Positions 34,807 to 43,838 of a stretch of DNA of 64,000 nucleotides are shown one piece after another. The notes below the pieces were generated by a model. The model saw only the letters and a list, made by a program, of their open reading frames with translations, had not been told where the DNA came from and searched no databases. Within the stretch, counting starts at the first letter, position 1; each line of letters starts with the position of its first letter. The translations under genes were made by a program, and so were the position numbers. This stretch comes from CAXBDP01 sp963974465 (lineage in GTDB: Bacteria; Bacteroidota; Bacteroidia; Cytophagales; Cyclobacteriaceae). The stretch lies in the NCBI GenBank assembly GCA_049340005.1, contig JBMPIY010000006.1, one strand, 5' to 3'.

Positions 34807-35712
34807 TTAGAAAGCGGGAGGTGTTTGCGTTTCGTAAATCACATTGCCTTGCTCATCCCATTCTTTTACTATGTAAGGTTTGAAGTCTTTATCAAAAGGG
34901 TCAGGGCTGTATTGAATTTGGCGTTTGGGGCGTCGTTGCATCCTGTAATATTCGGTCCATAGTCCCACACGGCTATCGAAGCGATATTGACCAGCAACGG
35001 CTATTTGTCCGTTTTCATGGAAGATATAGAAATTACCCTCCCGCTCCCCGTACTCGATCGGTGTGATTTCCTTCATCTTATTCTGTGAGCCATCATACCA
35101 CACAATTTCCGATTCTACTGGCCAGCCTTTATAATAATATTCTTTATCTACCAATTCGAAATCTCTATTGTAAAGGAGCCACCTGCCGTGTTTTAAGCCT
35201 TTGTAAAACATCCCTTCTTCTACAATATCTCCGCCTATGCTTCTTTGATATGGGCCATGAAGTAAAAAGCCTTTTTTGTCAGCCACATCTCTATTTCTAG
35301 ATACCTCCCGCTTTTCCACATCGTACCAATGATAGTCTCGCACATAATTGTCGGGCGGTGGAGGTAATTCGGCAATAAATCGATAAGTCTCCACTTGTTG
35401 GTCATCAGCCATTCCTCTTTTGGCAAATCCTTTTTTAGTCTTTATCCCAAAGAATTCATTTTTGCTGGCTTTTTTCTTTTTCTTCTTTTTTTCGGCAGGG
35501 TCATCGGTAAGATTTACTTCTAACAAATCATCTGAAAGAGGAATTTTCTCCAACCAATCTGGGCCTTCAATCGAATCATTTTCAAGTGGTTCATCATAAA
35601 CTAATTCTTTATCCTCATTACTTTCTGCATACGGTCTTTGTCGCTGCTTACCTTGGAAAACGCAAGAAGTAGCTAATGTGCTGAGAAGGAAAATAAGAAA
35701 TAGTTTATTCAT
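34807..35712 (-). CDS. Lipoprotein with MORN-like repeats, unknown function
   Basis: About 301 residues from the ATG at 35712, giving a lipoprotein signal ending in LATSC; an ATG 20 codons earlier gives no such signal. A poly-Lys stretch (nine Lys near residues 75-85) precedes a region with MORN/YwqK-like strand repeats (GMFYKGLKHGRWLLYNRDF, GNFYIFHENGQIAVAGQY, VGLWTEY). Such repeats occur in cell-envelope proteins of Bacteroidota, but no function can be assigned. Three copies of the GCGGGAGG octamer fall within its 906 bp. Confidence 0.7.
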   Translation of the reverse strand: MNKLFLIFLLSTLATSCVFQGKQRQRPYAESNEDKELVYDEPLENDSIEGPDWLEKIPLSDDLLEVNLTDDPAEKKKKKKKASKNEFFGIKTKKGFAKRGMADDQQVETYRFIAELPPPPDNYVRDYHWYDVEKREVSRNRDVADKKGFLLHGPYQRSIGGDIVEEGMFYKGLKHGRWLLYNRDFELVDKEYYYKGWPVESEIVWYDGSQNKMKEITPIEYGEREGNFYIFHENGQIAVAGQYRFDSRVGLWTEYYRMQRRPKRQIQYSPDPFDKDFKPYIVKEWDEQGNVIYETQTPPAF

Positions 35713-35852
35713 CAATTTAAATAGAACTGCTGTGTTCGATAACGAAGATATACTTTTCCTGTTGTAAGGCAATATTAGAAATTGTTTGAGTCATTGCGAA
35801 GGTATGTGTTCAGATTCGAAGCAGATATATTTCTTCTCCTTATATTTACCCA

Positions 35853-36854
35853 ATGCGATTGATCTCTCACCCTATTCTTTGCAATTACTATGTGACCTAC
35901 CGCTGTAATGCTACATGCAGCTTTTGTGATATTTGGGAGAAGCCATCACCTTATGTGGAGGAGAATACGGTACGGCGCAACTTGGAAGACATGAAAAAGC
36001 TGGGCGTAAAGGTGATTGACTTTACTGGAGGGGAACCCTTACTGCATCGTAAAATGCCTGAATTGCTTCGAATGGCTAAGGAAATGGGCTTTATTACCAC
36101 ATTGACTACAAATGGGCTGCTCTATCCCAAAAATGCCGAGAAATTAAAAGGCCTGATAGATATGCTCCACTTTTCCCTTGACTCGCCCGATAAGGAAGTT
36201 CATGATAAATCCAGAGGTGTAGCTTGTTTTGATCATGTGATGAACTCTATCCGCATTGCCAAAAGCTTGGGAGAAAGGCCTGATATTCTGTTCACAGTAT
36301 TCGAAGAGAATATAGATGATGTGGAAAGAATGTACAGCGAAATCTGCAAACCCAATAATTTGGTACTTATTCTCAATCCGGTATTTGAGTATAATAACGT
36401 GGAAACGGGTGCAGGTCTCTCAAAGGAAAGTCTGCAAAAGTTGAGAAAATTCGGTCAAAAGGATTTGATATATATAAATGAGGCATTTATAAGCTTGCGA
36501 TTGAATGGCGGCAATCAAATTGATGCGCCGGTTTGTAAGGCAGGGAGCTCCACCATTGTGATTTCGCCTGAAAATAAGCTTGTGCTGCCTTGCTATCATT
36601 TGGGAGTGGAGGAGTTGCCAATTGAGAATAGGCTATTGGAGCTTTACCGTTCAGATAAGGTTCAGCAAATTGTGGCAATGGAAGGCAAGCTGCCCGAATG
36701 TCAAGGTTGTGTAATCAATTGCTATATGCAGCCTTCATTTGCTGTAGAATTAAATAAGTATTGGTGGAAGGCTCTGCCTAGTACATTGAAATACAATCGA
36801 ATAAAAGGAACTTGGAAAAGGATGATTCCATTTTTGAATAAAATGCCTGCTTAA
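35853..36854 (+). CDS. Radical SAM protein
   Basis: 333 residues. The 4Fe-4S radical SAM motif CxxxCxxC is at residues 18-25 (CNATCSFC), followed by the GGEPLL motif and a TTNG strand. Three more cysteines (CYHLG, CQGC, NCYM) in the C-terminal part suggest an auxiliary SPASM/Twitch-like cluster. The reaction is not identifiable. A TATATTTA box at 35841-35848 is very close to the ATG, so a leaderless or very short-leader transcript is possible. No peptide or cofactor genes lie beside it. Confidence 0.82.
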   Translation: MRLISHPILCNYYVTYRCNATCSFCDIWEKPSPYVEENTVRRNLEDMKKLGVKVIDFTGGEPLLHRKMPELLRMAKEMGFITTLTTNGLLYPKNAEKLKGLIDMLHFSLDSPDKEVHDKSRGVACFDHVMNSIRIAKSLGERPDILFTVFEENIDDVERMYSEICKPNNLVLILNPVFEYNNVETGAGLSKESLQKLRKFGQKDLIYINEAFISLRLNGGNQIDAPVCKAGSSTIVISPENKLVLPCYHLGVEELPIENRLLELYRSDKVQQIVAMEGKLPECQGCVINCYMQPSFAVELNKYWWKALPSTLKYNRIKGTWKRMIPFLNKMPA

Positions 36855-36944
36855 TTTCAAGAACAATCCAAGATTACAAGCCGTTATGAAGCTGTACAAG
36901 TGAACGGATTATGTAAAATTTATAGGGCTTTTTACTTTATTTAA

Positions 36945-36952
36945 TATATTTG
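36945..36952 (+). promoter_or_regulatory. Promoter -7 box of nqrF
   Basis: TATATTTG matches the Bacteroidota -7 element exactly. The nqrF ATG lies 55 bp downstream, allowing a leader of roughly 48 bases. The -33 element is not obvious. Confidence 0.5.
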
Positions 36953-37006
36953 TACCGCTCTTTCAAAGGGCATATTTTCATTTCGAAACAATCAAATAAG
37001 GGGTAA

Positions 37007-38311
37007 ATGACTTCAATTATTTTAACGTCTATAGTAGCATTCACCGTAATTATACTGCTACTGGTGTTTATTTTGCTTTTCGCGCAATCGAAGTTGGTGC
37101 AGTCGGGAGATGTAAAAATCATTATCAATGGAGATGAATCCAATCCAGTAGTAGTTTCTGCTGGTTCGACATTGCTAAATACGCTTTCTGGGCAGAAGAT
37201 TTTCTTGCCATCAGCTTGTGGTGGTGGTGGAACTTGCGCTATGTGTAAGTGTGTGGTAGAAGATGGTGGTGGCGATGTGCTTCCAACAGAGGTTGGTCAC
37301 TTGAGTAGAGCAGAACAAAAAGAAGGAGTACGTCTTTCTTGCCAAGTAAAAGTGAAGCAGGATATGCATATTCGTATTCCTGAAGAAATATTTGGTATTA
37401 AAAAGTGGGAATGCGAGGTGGTATCAAACTACAACGTGTCTACATTTATTAAAGAGTTTGTAGTAAAGTTACCTGCAGGTGAAACATTAGATTTTCAATC
37501 AGGTGGCTATGTTCAAATTGACGTGCCAGTAATCACTTGTTACTTCAAGGATATTAATATTGATCCACATCCAGATTTGGGTCACAAGCAAGATATTTTT
37601 AAAGAAGACTGGGATAAGTTTAAGATGTGGGATCTCGTAATGAAAAATGACGAGCCAATCTTTAGAGCTTATTCTATGGCCAACCACCCAGCTGAAGGTA
37701 ATATCGTGATGCTAAACATCCGTATTGCAACTCCGCCTTGGGATAGAGCTAACAATAAATGGATGGATGTGAATCCGGGTATTTGTTCTTCTTATGTATT
37801 TACTAGAAAGCCGGGTGATAAAGTAACAATTTCTGGCCCTTATGGTGAATTCCATATCAACCCAACGAAGAGAGAGATGATTTATATTGGTGGTGGCGCT
37901 GGTATGGCTCCATTACGTTCTCATATCTTCCATTTGTTCCATACTGAGAAAACGGATCGTAAAGTATCGTATTGGTACGGTGGTCGTTCGAAAAGAGAAT
38001 TGTTCTATGTAGAGCATTTCAGAGATATTGAAAAAGATTTTCCTAATTTCAATTTCCATATTGCTTTGTCTGAGCCACTTCCTGATGATAACTGGAAGTT
38101 GAAAAAGTCAATTGATGATAGAGAAGCTGATGGATACGTAGGATTTATTCACCAAGCACTATTCGACAATTACTTGAAAACGCATCACGACCCTGATGAA
38201 ATTGAATATTACTTATGTGGGCCTCCAATGATGAATGCAGCAGTATTGAAAATGCTGGATGATATGGGAGTTCCGCCAGAGAATATACGTTTTGATGATT
38301 TTGGTGGTTAA
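37007..38311 (+). CDS. nqrF: Na+-translocating NADH:quinone reductase subunit F
   Basis: 434 residues. There is one N-terminal membrane helix (residues 3-27), then a 2Fe-2S ferredoxin domain with Cys in SACGGGGTCAMCKC and LSCQV, then a flavodoxin-reductase module with FAD motif (FRAYSMANHP) and NADH-binding motif (YIGGGAGMAP, LCGPPMMN). NqrF takes electrons from NADH into the sodium pump. No nqrA-E genes are adjacent; the gene has its own promoter-like box and terminator, so it is solitary in this window. Confidence 0.96.
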   Translation: MTSIILTSIVAFTVIILLLVFILLFAQSKLVQSGDVKIIINGDESNPVVVSAGSTLLNTLSGQKIFLPSACGGGGTCAMCKCVVEDGGGDVLPTEVGHLSRAEQKEGVRLSCQVKVKQDMHIRIPEEIFGIKKWECEVVSNYNVSTFIKEFVVKLPAGETLDFQSGGYVQIDVPVITCYFKDINIDPHPDLGHKQDIFKEDWDKFKMWDLVMKNDEPIFRAYSMANHPAEGNIVMLNIRIATPPWDRANNKWMDVNPGICSSYVFTRKPGDKVTISGPYGEFHINPTKREMIYIGGGAGMAPLRSHIFHLFHTEKTDRKVSYWYGGRSKRELFYVEHFRDIEKDFPNFNFHIALSEPLPDDNWKLKKSIDDREADGYVGFIHQALFDNYLKTHHDPDEIEYYLCGPPMMNAAVLKMLDDMGVPPENIRFDDFGG

Positions 38312-38333
38312 TTTTTGATTAAACAAAAGATAG

Positions 38334-38364
38334 AAGGGAGAAGTGATTCTCCCTTTTGTTTTTT
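38334..38364 (+). terminator. nqrF terminator
   Basis: Stem AAGGGAGAA / TTCTCCCTT with a GTGA tetraloop, followed by a T-rich run, 23 bp after the nqrF stop. Confidence 0.88.
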
Positions 38365-38559
38365 AGGACGATTTGATATTACCTTCTAAGAATTTGTAGC
38401 ATCCCAAACCTCCCGCTGTTTTTATAGTTTGATAATAGATAGTGGTGAATTCAAATTGCTAGTTGCAAGGCTTATTTATTTTACTTAATACTATCTCTAT
38501 TTAAGTATAGCTTCCCTTAAAAAATTGTAAATTGAATTTTTACCAATAATCATAATCTT

Positions 38560-39552
38560 ATGGATCAAAAATCAGCTAATTTATTTGATGTTCCACCAGA
38601 GTGGAACAAGTGGAAAAAGCACATTGGCAAGATTGTCATCGGCTTTGTACTACTGCTAGTGGTTTTTTCATCCGTCAAAACTGTAGGCCCGGAAGAGGAA
38701 GGTATCGTACTTTTCTTCGGTAAATATAATCGCACAGTATATCCTGGGTTGAATTTCATTGCTCCGCTGGGGATTGAAAGCATGCGAAAAATTCCCGTGC
38801 AGCGTCAGCTAAAACAGGAATTTGGCTTCAGAACAACGTCTGCTGGACGCCAATCTGAATATTCTAAAGGTCCTTATGTAGATGAATCACTAATGCTTAC
38901 TGGGGATTTGAATCTATCTGATGTTGAGTGGGTGGTTCAATACAGAATAAGTAACTCTTATAATTACCTATTCAAGGTGCGTGACGCAGACCAAACTTTA
39001 CGTGACATGACTGAGGCTATTATGCGTAAAGTTGTAGGCGACCGTACCGTAAATGAAGTCCTTACCGTTGGCAGACAAGAAGTGGCTAGTACTGTAGAAG
39101 TATTGCTACAAGAGATGTGTGAGGAATATGAAAATGGAATCCGCATCGATCAGGTGGTGCTGCAGGATGTGAACCCTCCAGAGCCAGTGAAGCCATCATT
39201 TAACGAGGTGAACGAAGCCCAGCAAATGCGTGAAACCTTACTAAACCAAGCAGAAGCCGAGTATAATAGAGTAATACCAAGAGCAAGAGGTGAGGCGCTT
39301 GAAACCATTCAATTAGCAGAAGCTTATTTATTCAATAGAGTGAATATTGCAAAAGGTGAAGCAAATAGATTTACCAGTGTATTCGAAGAATATATAAAAG
39401 CTCCTCAGGTGACACGCAAAAGACTCTATTTGGAGACAATGGAGCGTGTACTTCCTAAACTTGGAAATAAAATCATAGTAGATGAAAGTGGCCAGAATGT
39501 ATTGCCACTGCTGAATATCAATCAAATAAAAGAACAAGCGGGAGGAAATTGA
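38560..39552 (+). CDS. hflK: FtsH modulator HflK
   Basis: 330 residues with a cytoplasmic start, a membrane helix at about residues 22-42 and an SPFH/band-7 domain (TVGPEEEGIVLFFGKYNRTVYPGLNF). The later coiled coil (AEAEYNRVIPRARGEALE) is typical of HflK. With HflC it forms a membrane-anchored complex that restrains the FtsH protease. hflC starts 3 bp after its stop codon. The last codons coincide with a GCGGGAGG octamer at 39538-39545 whose GGAGG could act as a Shine-Dalgarno sequence for hflC. Confidence 0.94.
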   Translation: MDQKSANLFDVPPEWNKWKKHIGKIVIGFVLLLVVFSSVKTVGPEEEGIVLFFGKYNRTVYPGLNFIAPLGIESMRKIPVQRQLKQEFGFRTTSAGRQSEYSKGPYVDESLMLTGDLNLSDVEWVVQYRISNSYNYLFKVRDADQTLRDMTEAIMRKVVGDRTVNEVLTVGRQEVASTVEVLLQEMCEEYENGIRIDQVVLQDVNPPEPVKPSFNEVNEAQQMRETLLNQAEAEYNRVIPRARGEALETIQLAEAYLFNRVNIAKGEANRFTSVFEEYIKAPQVTRKRLYLETMERVLPKLGNKIIVDESGQNVLPLLNINQIKEQAGGN

Positions 39553-39554
39553 TC

Positions 39555-40496
39555 ATGAAAACATCGACTATCATATTTATAATCGCGGGCTTCTTCATAT
39601 TTATAATCGGCATCAACAGCTTTTTTATATTAGATGAAACCCAACAGGCTATTGTTACGCAATTTGGGAAGCCTGTGGGTGAGCCACGTACAAGCCCAGG
39701 CCCTAATTTCAAAATTCCAATCCTCCAAAAGGTACAGTTTTTCGATAAGCGCTATTTGGAATGGGATGGAGATTCCAACCAAGTACCAACTAAGGATAAG
39801 AAATTCATCTTTGTAGATGCGTATGCGCGCTGGGTAATTACCGATCCTCTGCAGTTTTTCATTCGTTTGAGGGACGAACGCTCAGGTCAAACTCGTCTTG
39901 ATGATATTCTTGATGGTGAGACGAGAAATGCCGTAGCAAGTAATGATTTGCTCGATATAGTTCGCTCCAGTAACCGAGATCCGGAGGTTGTGGATGATGT
40001 AATGGAAGATATCGATAAACTTGAAGATATTTCTGTTGGCAGGGAAGCCATAGAAAAAATGATTTTGGAAAAATCGAATTTGAGAACCGCAGATTTGGGT
40101 ATTCGTATTTTAGATTTCAGGTTTAAGAGAATCAATTATGTGGATGAAGTTCGCGAGAGTATTTATCAAAGAATGATAAGTGAGCGAAAGCGTATTGCAG
40201 ATCAGTTTAGATCCGAAGGTCAAGGTGAAGCAAGACGTATTGCAGGTAACAAAGAGCGTGATTTGGCACAAATACAATCAGAGGCAACGCGGGAGTCAGA
40301 GGAAATTCGCGGTCGTGCCGATGCTGAAGCTACAGCTATTTATGCTGAGGCTTACAACAGAAATGCTCAAACTCGTGACCTTTATGAGTTCCTACGTAGT
40401 ATGGAAAGTTTCGAAAAAGCACTTGATGATAAGACCTATTTGATTTTATCGACTGATAGTGATTTCTATAAGTTCCTTAAACGCGGAGGCAATTAA
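39555..40496 (+). CDS. hflC: FtsH modulator HflC
   Basis: 314 residues from the ATG at 39555 (a TTG two codons earlier is less likely, and the GGAGG at 39541-39545 is well placed for this ATG). It has an N-terminal membrane helix (residues 4-24), an SPFH domain (DETQQAIVTQFGKPVGEPR), then an Ala/Glu/Arg-rich coiled coil (GQGEARRIAGNKERDLAQI). It partners HflK in controlling FtsH. It is the second gene of a two-gene operon. Confidence 0.95.
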   Translation: MKTSTIIFIIAGFFIFIIGINSFFILDETQQAIVTQFGKPVGEPRTSPGPNFKIPILQKVQFFDKRYLEWDGDSNQVPTKDKKFIFVDAYARWVITDPLQFFIRLRDERSGQTRLDDILDGETRNAVASNDLLDIVRSSNRDPEVVDDVMEDIDKLEDISVGREAIEKMILEKSNLRTADLGIRILDFRFKRINYVDEVRESIYQRMISERKRIADQFRSEGQGEARRIAGNKERDLAQIQSEATRESEEIRGRADAEATAIYAEAYNRNAQTRDLYEFLRSMESFEKALDDKTYLILSTDSDFYKFLKRGGN

Positions 40497-40529
40497 TTTA
40501 CATCCATAAGCATTACATCTTTCTATCAA

Positions 40530-40961
40530 ATGAACGATTCAAATGAAATACAAGAGCCTCTGTTCCCTTTTTCGTACAGAGGCTTTTTAGGCATGATTGG
40601 AGCCTGGCATCTTGCATGGGGTTTTTTTATTAGGCAGTTTTCGGGAGCATTTAGTGCATGGATTACCCGCGATAGGGAATTTACCGCCGATTTTCTTCCG
40701 GAAGTAGGGCTTATTTTGATGCTTTCAGGCTCTATATTGTTTCTAGTAGCAGCATTCCCAATGCGCTATCGGGTGTTGTTGGTCTTTTGTGTGTTGTCAT
40801 TTCTGACAATTGGAGCCTTTCTATACACGGGCGCTTTTGCAGGGCAAGCCACCAAGCAATTGTATTTTCATCTTATTAGCAATTACGTTCTCACATCCAT
40901 TTTTCTAATTATCATCGGTATAAGAGCGCAAAAAGTAGCTAAGAGTATGAAGATGGGGTAG
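40530..40961 (+). CDS. Small polytopic membrane protein, unknown
   Basis: 143 residues with four hydrophobic helices (approximately 20-38, 55-75, 80-100, 112-132). No family is recognised. It starts 33 bp after hflC on the same strand, so it may be cotranscribed. A terminator-like hairpin (stem 40555-40563 with 40576-40584, then a T run) lies inside its first 20 codons; this could end most hflKC transcripts early or be a coincidence of coding sequence. Confidence 0.6.
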   Translation: MNDSNEIQEPLFPFSYRGFLGMIGAWHLAWGFFIRQFSGAFSAWITRDREFTADFLPEVGLILMLSGSILFLVAAFPMRYRVLLVFCVLSFLTIGAFLYTGAFAGQATKQLYFHLISNYVLTSIFLIIIGIRAQKVAKSMKMG

Positions 40962-41216
40962 GGTACAGTGGAGGGAGGATGAGTATGTTTGATGGATAGA
41001 AGAAGAAGGTGATGGGTTATGGGTTTTGAGATATAGCTCTGTAGAAGCGAACTGTTTTTAGCAGCAGAACATGCGAAAATGCCACCTAGCTCCGTAAGAG
41101 CAGCTTTCATTTTAAAGAAGTATAGGTTGACCTCTTTTCCGTAATAAATCTAGAATTTCAGGTAAAGCTCAATTGTTAAAAATCCTTACATTTAGCCTCC
41201 CAAAAATTCAGATAGA

Positions 41217-41792
41217 ATGAAAAAGACCCTTTACGACTTGACAAAAGACGATTGGAATACTTTGTTTCCAATTGAGCTGGTAGAGCATAATCCAAAATGG
41301 AAGCTGATATTTGAAAGTGAGCGGGCGCAAATAATTGAGAAAGTTGGATCTGATACAATATTGCAGATTGAGCATTTTGGTAGTTCGGCGATTCCAAGTA
41401 TCAAATCGAAACCCTATATCGATATGCTAATTGAAATTCCAAAGAAATTGCTTTTTGATGAGACATTGATCTCGAAATTTGCCGAATTAGGGTATTCGCA
41501 TTTTGTAGTTCCGGCCAGAGAAAATATTGAAGCATATTCATCATTTGGAAAAGGCTACAATTTGGAAGGCAAGAATGAGCAGATTTTTCATATACACATG
41601 TGCCCTGCAGATAATATAATGTGGGAACAAATTGTTTTTAGAGACTACCTGAATACACACAATGAAAGAGCTAAGGAGTATGAAAGCTTGAAAGAGTCTT
41701 TAGCTGCCAAATACCGAAATGACCGCGGAGCGTATGTATTGGGAAAGGCAGAATTTATAAAAGAAACGCTGAAGCAGATGGCCCAATCTTAA
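41217..41792 (+). CDS. GrpB family protein (copy 1)
   Basis: 191 residues. The GrpB/UPF0157 hallmarks are present: an early PKW block (VEHNPKWKLIFESE), the nucleotidyltransferase-like IEHFGSSAIPSIKSKPYIDMLIEI motif region, and later NEQIFHIHMC and FRDYLNTH segments. These proteins share the fold of the nucleotidyltransferase superfamily, but their function is unsettled; some act in pantothenate or CoA-related metabolism. A second GrpB protein is encoded at 42476, only moderately similar by eye. Confidence 0.85.
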   Translation: MKKTLYDLTKDDWNTLFPIELVEHNPKWKLIFESERAQIIEKVGSDTILQIEHFGSSAIPSIKSKPYIDMLIEIPKKLLFDETLISKFAELGYSHFVVPARENIEAYSSFGKGYNLEGKNEQIFHIHMCPADNIMWEQIVFRDYLNTHNERAKEYESLKESLAAKYRNDRGAYVLGKAEFIKETLKQMAQS

Positions 41793-42475
41793 GGCAACCT
41801 CTGGACTGTTTGAAAAATTAGTAAAGGCCTGAAGTCGTAAATTTCCTTCAACTAGAGGATAGAAAAAATAGCGGGAGGTAATTAGCCTCATGATTTAGAC
41901 TCTTCAATAAATTTTATTGAATTTGCTCAATTCTAACCCACGGGAGCAAAGGATAAAAGCAGAATTTCCTCCCGCTCGCTTCCAACACTTGTTGGATAAA
42001 TGCCGATTTAGAAAAATAAATGAAGCCTAAACCATGCTGATAATTCACTAAAATCAAAGCTATTGGTAAGAATCTTCACCTTTCAAGACCAATTGAAATG
42101 TATATATGCTTATAACGGCTAGTTTTAAGAATTCTATGAAGTTTGTTACAATAAGACAATAAGATACTTGCCTTTCTGCCCAAGACAAATACAAGACGAT
42201 CCTTGAGTATTTTGAAATTGGATATTGGTAGTGTAAGAATTGATTGCGAATTAAGATAATCGTTGCGATCCCAGCAGAAGTGAATGCTTATACAGATTTG
42301 GGTTTAGAGCCTTCAATTGAACAGATTCAAGCAGGTCTAGACTTAGGTGGGACAGTCTAGTCTGTTTTCTTTTACTTGGCCATGAGCTATACATTTAGAA
42401 TTTTTATATAAAAGATTAACCCATCCAATTTCCCCTCCTCTTGTTTTCTCTAAGGATTAAAGTATTTTTAATCCC
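41793..42475. other. 683-bp spacer, no intact gene; possible decayed frame
   Basis: All six frames are interrupted. An inverted pair of GCGGGAGG octamers lies at 41871-41878 and 41968-41975. From about 42256 to 42360 a 35-codon plus-strand stretch reads like ordinary protein (PAEVNAYTDLGLEPS) before a TAG, with upstream in-frame stops. It may be the remnant of a lost gene. No RNA gene or terminator is evident. Confidence 0.4.
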
Positions 42476-42994
42476 ATGCTTATCGAAAAATATACTGCTG
42501 ACTGGATTAGAGCTTTTGAGCTATTGAAGTTTGAGATTGCAAAAGGATTAAGAGGCACTGAATTCCAAATTGAGCATGTAGGTAGTACTGCTGTTCCGAA
42601 TTTGGCTTCAAAAGCCATTATTGATATAGACATTATCTATGAAAAAGCTAAGGAATTTGAAGCAATCAAAACTGGGCTAATCAATCTCGGGTATTTTCAT
42701 AACGGAGACCAAGGCATCGCACAGCGAGAGGTATTTAAGAGAATTACTTCAAGCAATCATAAAATTTTAGATGGAATAAGACATCATCTTTATGTTTGCC
42801 AAGCTACCAGCAATGAGCTAAAAAGGCATATTTTGTTTAGAGATTTTCTCCGGAATAATGATTGGGCGAGGATTGAATACGAGGCTAAGAAATACGAATT
42901 GGCAATGAAAGCAAGGCAAGACAAAAAGCTTTATGCCGAATTGAAAGAATTGCATTTGAAAGATTTTGTAAACTCAATAGTGAAATATAATTGA
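42476..42994 (+). CDS. GrpB family protein (copy 2)
   Basis: 172 residues. The GrpB core is clear: EHVGSTAVPNLASKAIIDIDI near residues 35-57, then HHLYVCQATSNEL and FRDFLRNNDWARIEYEAKK. It is shorter than copy 1 and lacks its N-terminal 20 residues. The two copies probably differ in substrate. A Crp/Fnr-type regulator gene follows 27 bp downstream on the same strand, which may indicate cotranscription. Confidence 0.87.
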   Translation: MLIEKYTADWIRAFELLKFEIAKGLRGTEFQIEHVGSTAVPNLASKAIIDIDIIYEKAKEFEAIKTGLINLGYFHNGDQGIAQREVFKRITSSNHKILDGIRHHLYVCQATSNELKRHILFRDFLRNNDWARIEYEAKKYELAMKARQDKKLYAELKELHLKDFVNSIVKYN

Positions 42995-43021
42995 TTATCC
43001 TCCCGCCAAACCCATTACCAA

Positions 43022-43558
43022 ATGGAAAACATAAGTGATATATTCAATATCGACCCAAATGCTCAAACGAAAGCATACCGCAAAGGAGCCTTGCTCCAAA
43101 GTGCTGGCGATTCAAAGGCATTGACTTTTTATGTAAAAACGGGTTTGCTCCGAAGTTATATTATTGATAGCAAGGGCAAAGAACATATTTTTATGTTTGC
43201 TCCAGAAGGTTGGATTATTGCCGATGTAGAATCTTTGGAGTATGGCAAGCCGGTGGAGTTATATATAGATTGCTTGGAGGATTCTGAAGTAGTGATTTTA
43301 GAGAAAGAGCTATTATTTAATGCCGAAGTCTCAAAGGAAATGATCATTAAAAATGCCAATCTCTTGTATCGAAGGATGGGTGTTTTGCAGAGAAGAGTAC
43401 TTATGCTAATGAGCGCTCCTGCAGTGGATAGATATGAATACTTCTTGGAAGCTTATCCAAACCTTGCCAATAGAGTTCCACAAAGGATGATAGCGACTTA
43501 TTTGGGTATTACCCCGCAAGCTCTCAGCACGATAAGAGCTAAAATGGCTCATTCTTAA
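43022..43558 (+). CDS. Crp/Fnr family transcription regulator
   Basis: 178 residues: an N-terminal cyclic-nucleotide-binding-like beta barrel (FYVKTGLLRSYIIDSKGKEHIFMFAPEGW) and a C-terminal helix-turn-helix (RMIATYLGITPQALSTIRAKM). No Cys cluster is seen, so it is not a typical Fnr oxygen sensor, and the ligand-binding residues are not of the cAMP type. Similar regulators in Bacteroidota often sit beside redox or detoxification genes, and the redox operon starting at 43633 is next. Control of that operon is inference. Confidence 0.9.
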   Translation: MENISDIFNIDPNAQTKAYRKGALLQSAGDSKALTFYVKTGLLRSYIIDSKGKEHIFMFAPEGWIIADVESLEYGKPVELYIDCLEDSEVVILEKELLFNAEVSKEMIIKNANLLYRRMGVLQRRVLMLMSAPAVDRYEYFLEAYPNLANRVPQRMIATYLGITPQALSTIRAKMAHS

Positions 43559-43632
43559 CAATCGTACTTCTTCATCTACATGAATGCGAATGAAAAAATA
43601 AGTTTTGAAATTTAAATAAAAATTTCAAGCTT

Positions 43633-43838
43633 ATGAAAGAGTATTCAAACGGTGAAATCACCATCAAATGGCAAGCAAATCTTTGCCAACATGCATGTAT
43701 TTGTGTTAAAACTTTACCACAAGTTTATAACCCTAAGGCTTCTCCGTGGTTAAAAATAGAAAACGCAAGTACAGAAAAGCTAAAAAATCATTAAATAAAT
43801 GCCCGTCAGGAGCTTTAACCTATTATATCAATGAGTAA
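43633..43838 (+). pseudogene. YjdI-type 4Fe-4S mono-cluster protein, frameshifted
   Basis: From the ATG at 43633 the frame encodes the Fer4_19 domain: three Cys (LCQHACICVKTLPQVYNP) and PWLKIENAS, then a premature TAA at about 43792. In the -1 frame the domain's expected C-terminus appears (NKCPSGALTYYINE) and ends at TAA 43836-43838, overlapping the pirin ATG at 43831. One missing A in the six-A run near 43780 would restore a 68-residue protein carrying the final Cys. It could be a sequencing error, a true mutation, or programmed -1 slippage at A-AAA-AAT. It begins the redox operon. Confidence 0.8.

Noticed and set aside
40883..41110. 75-residue minus-strand frame after the small membrane protein gene
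   Set aside because: No domain, overlaps the plus-strand gene, and has no ribosome-binding site; most likely chance.
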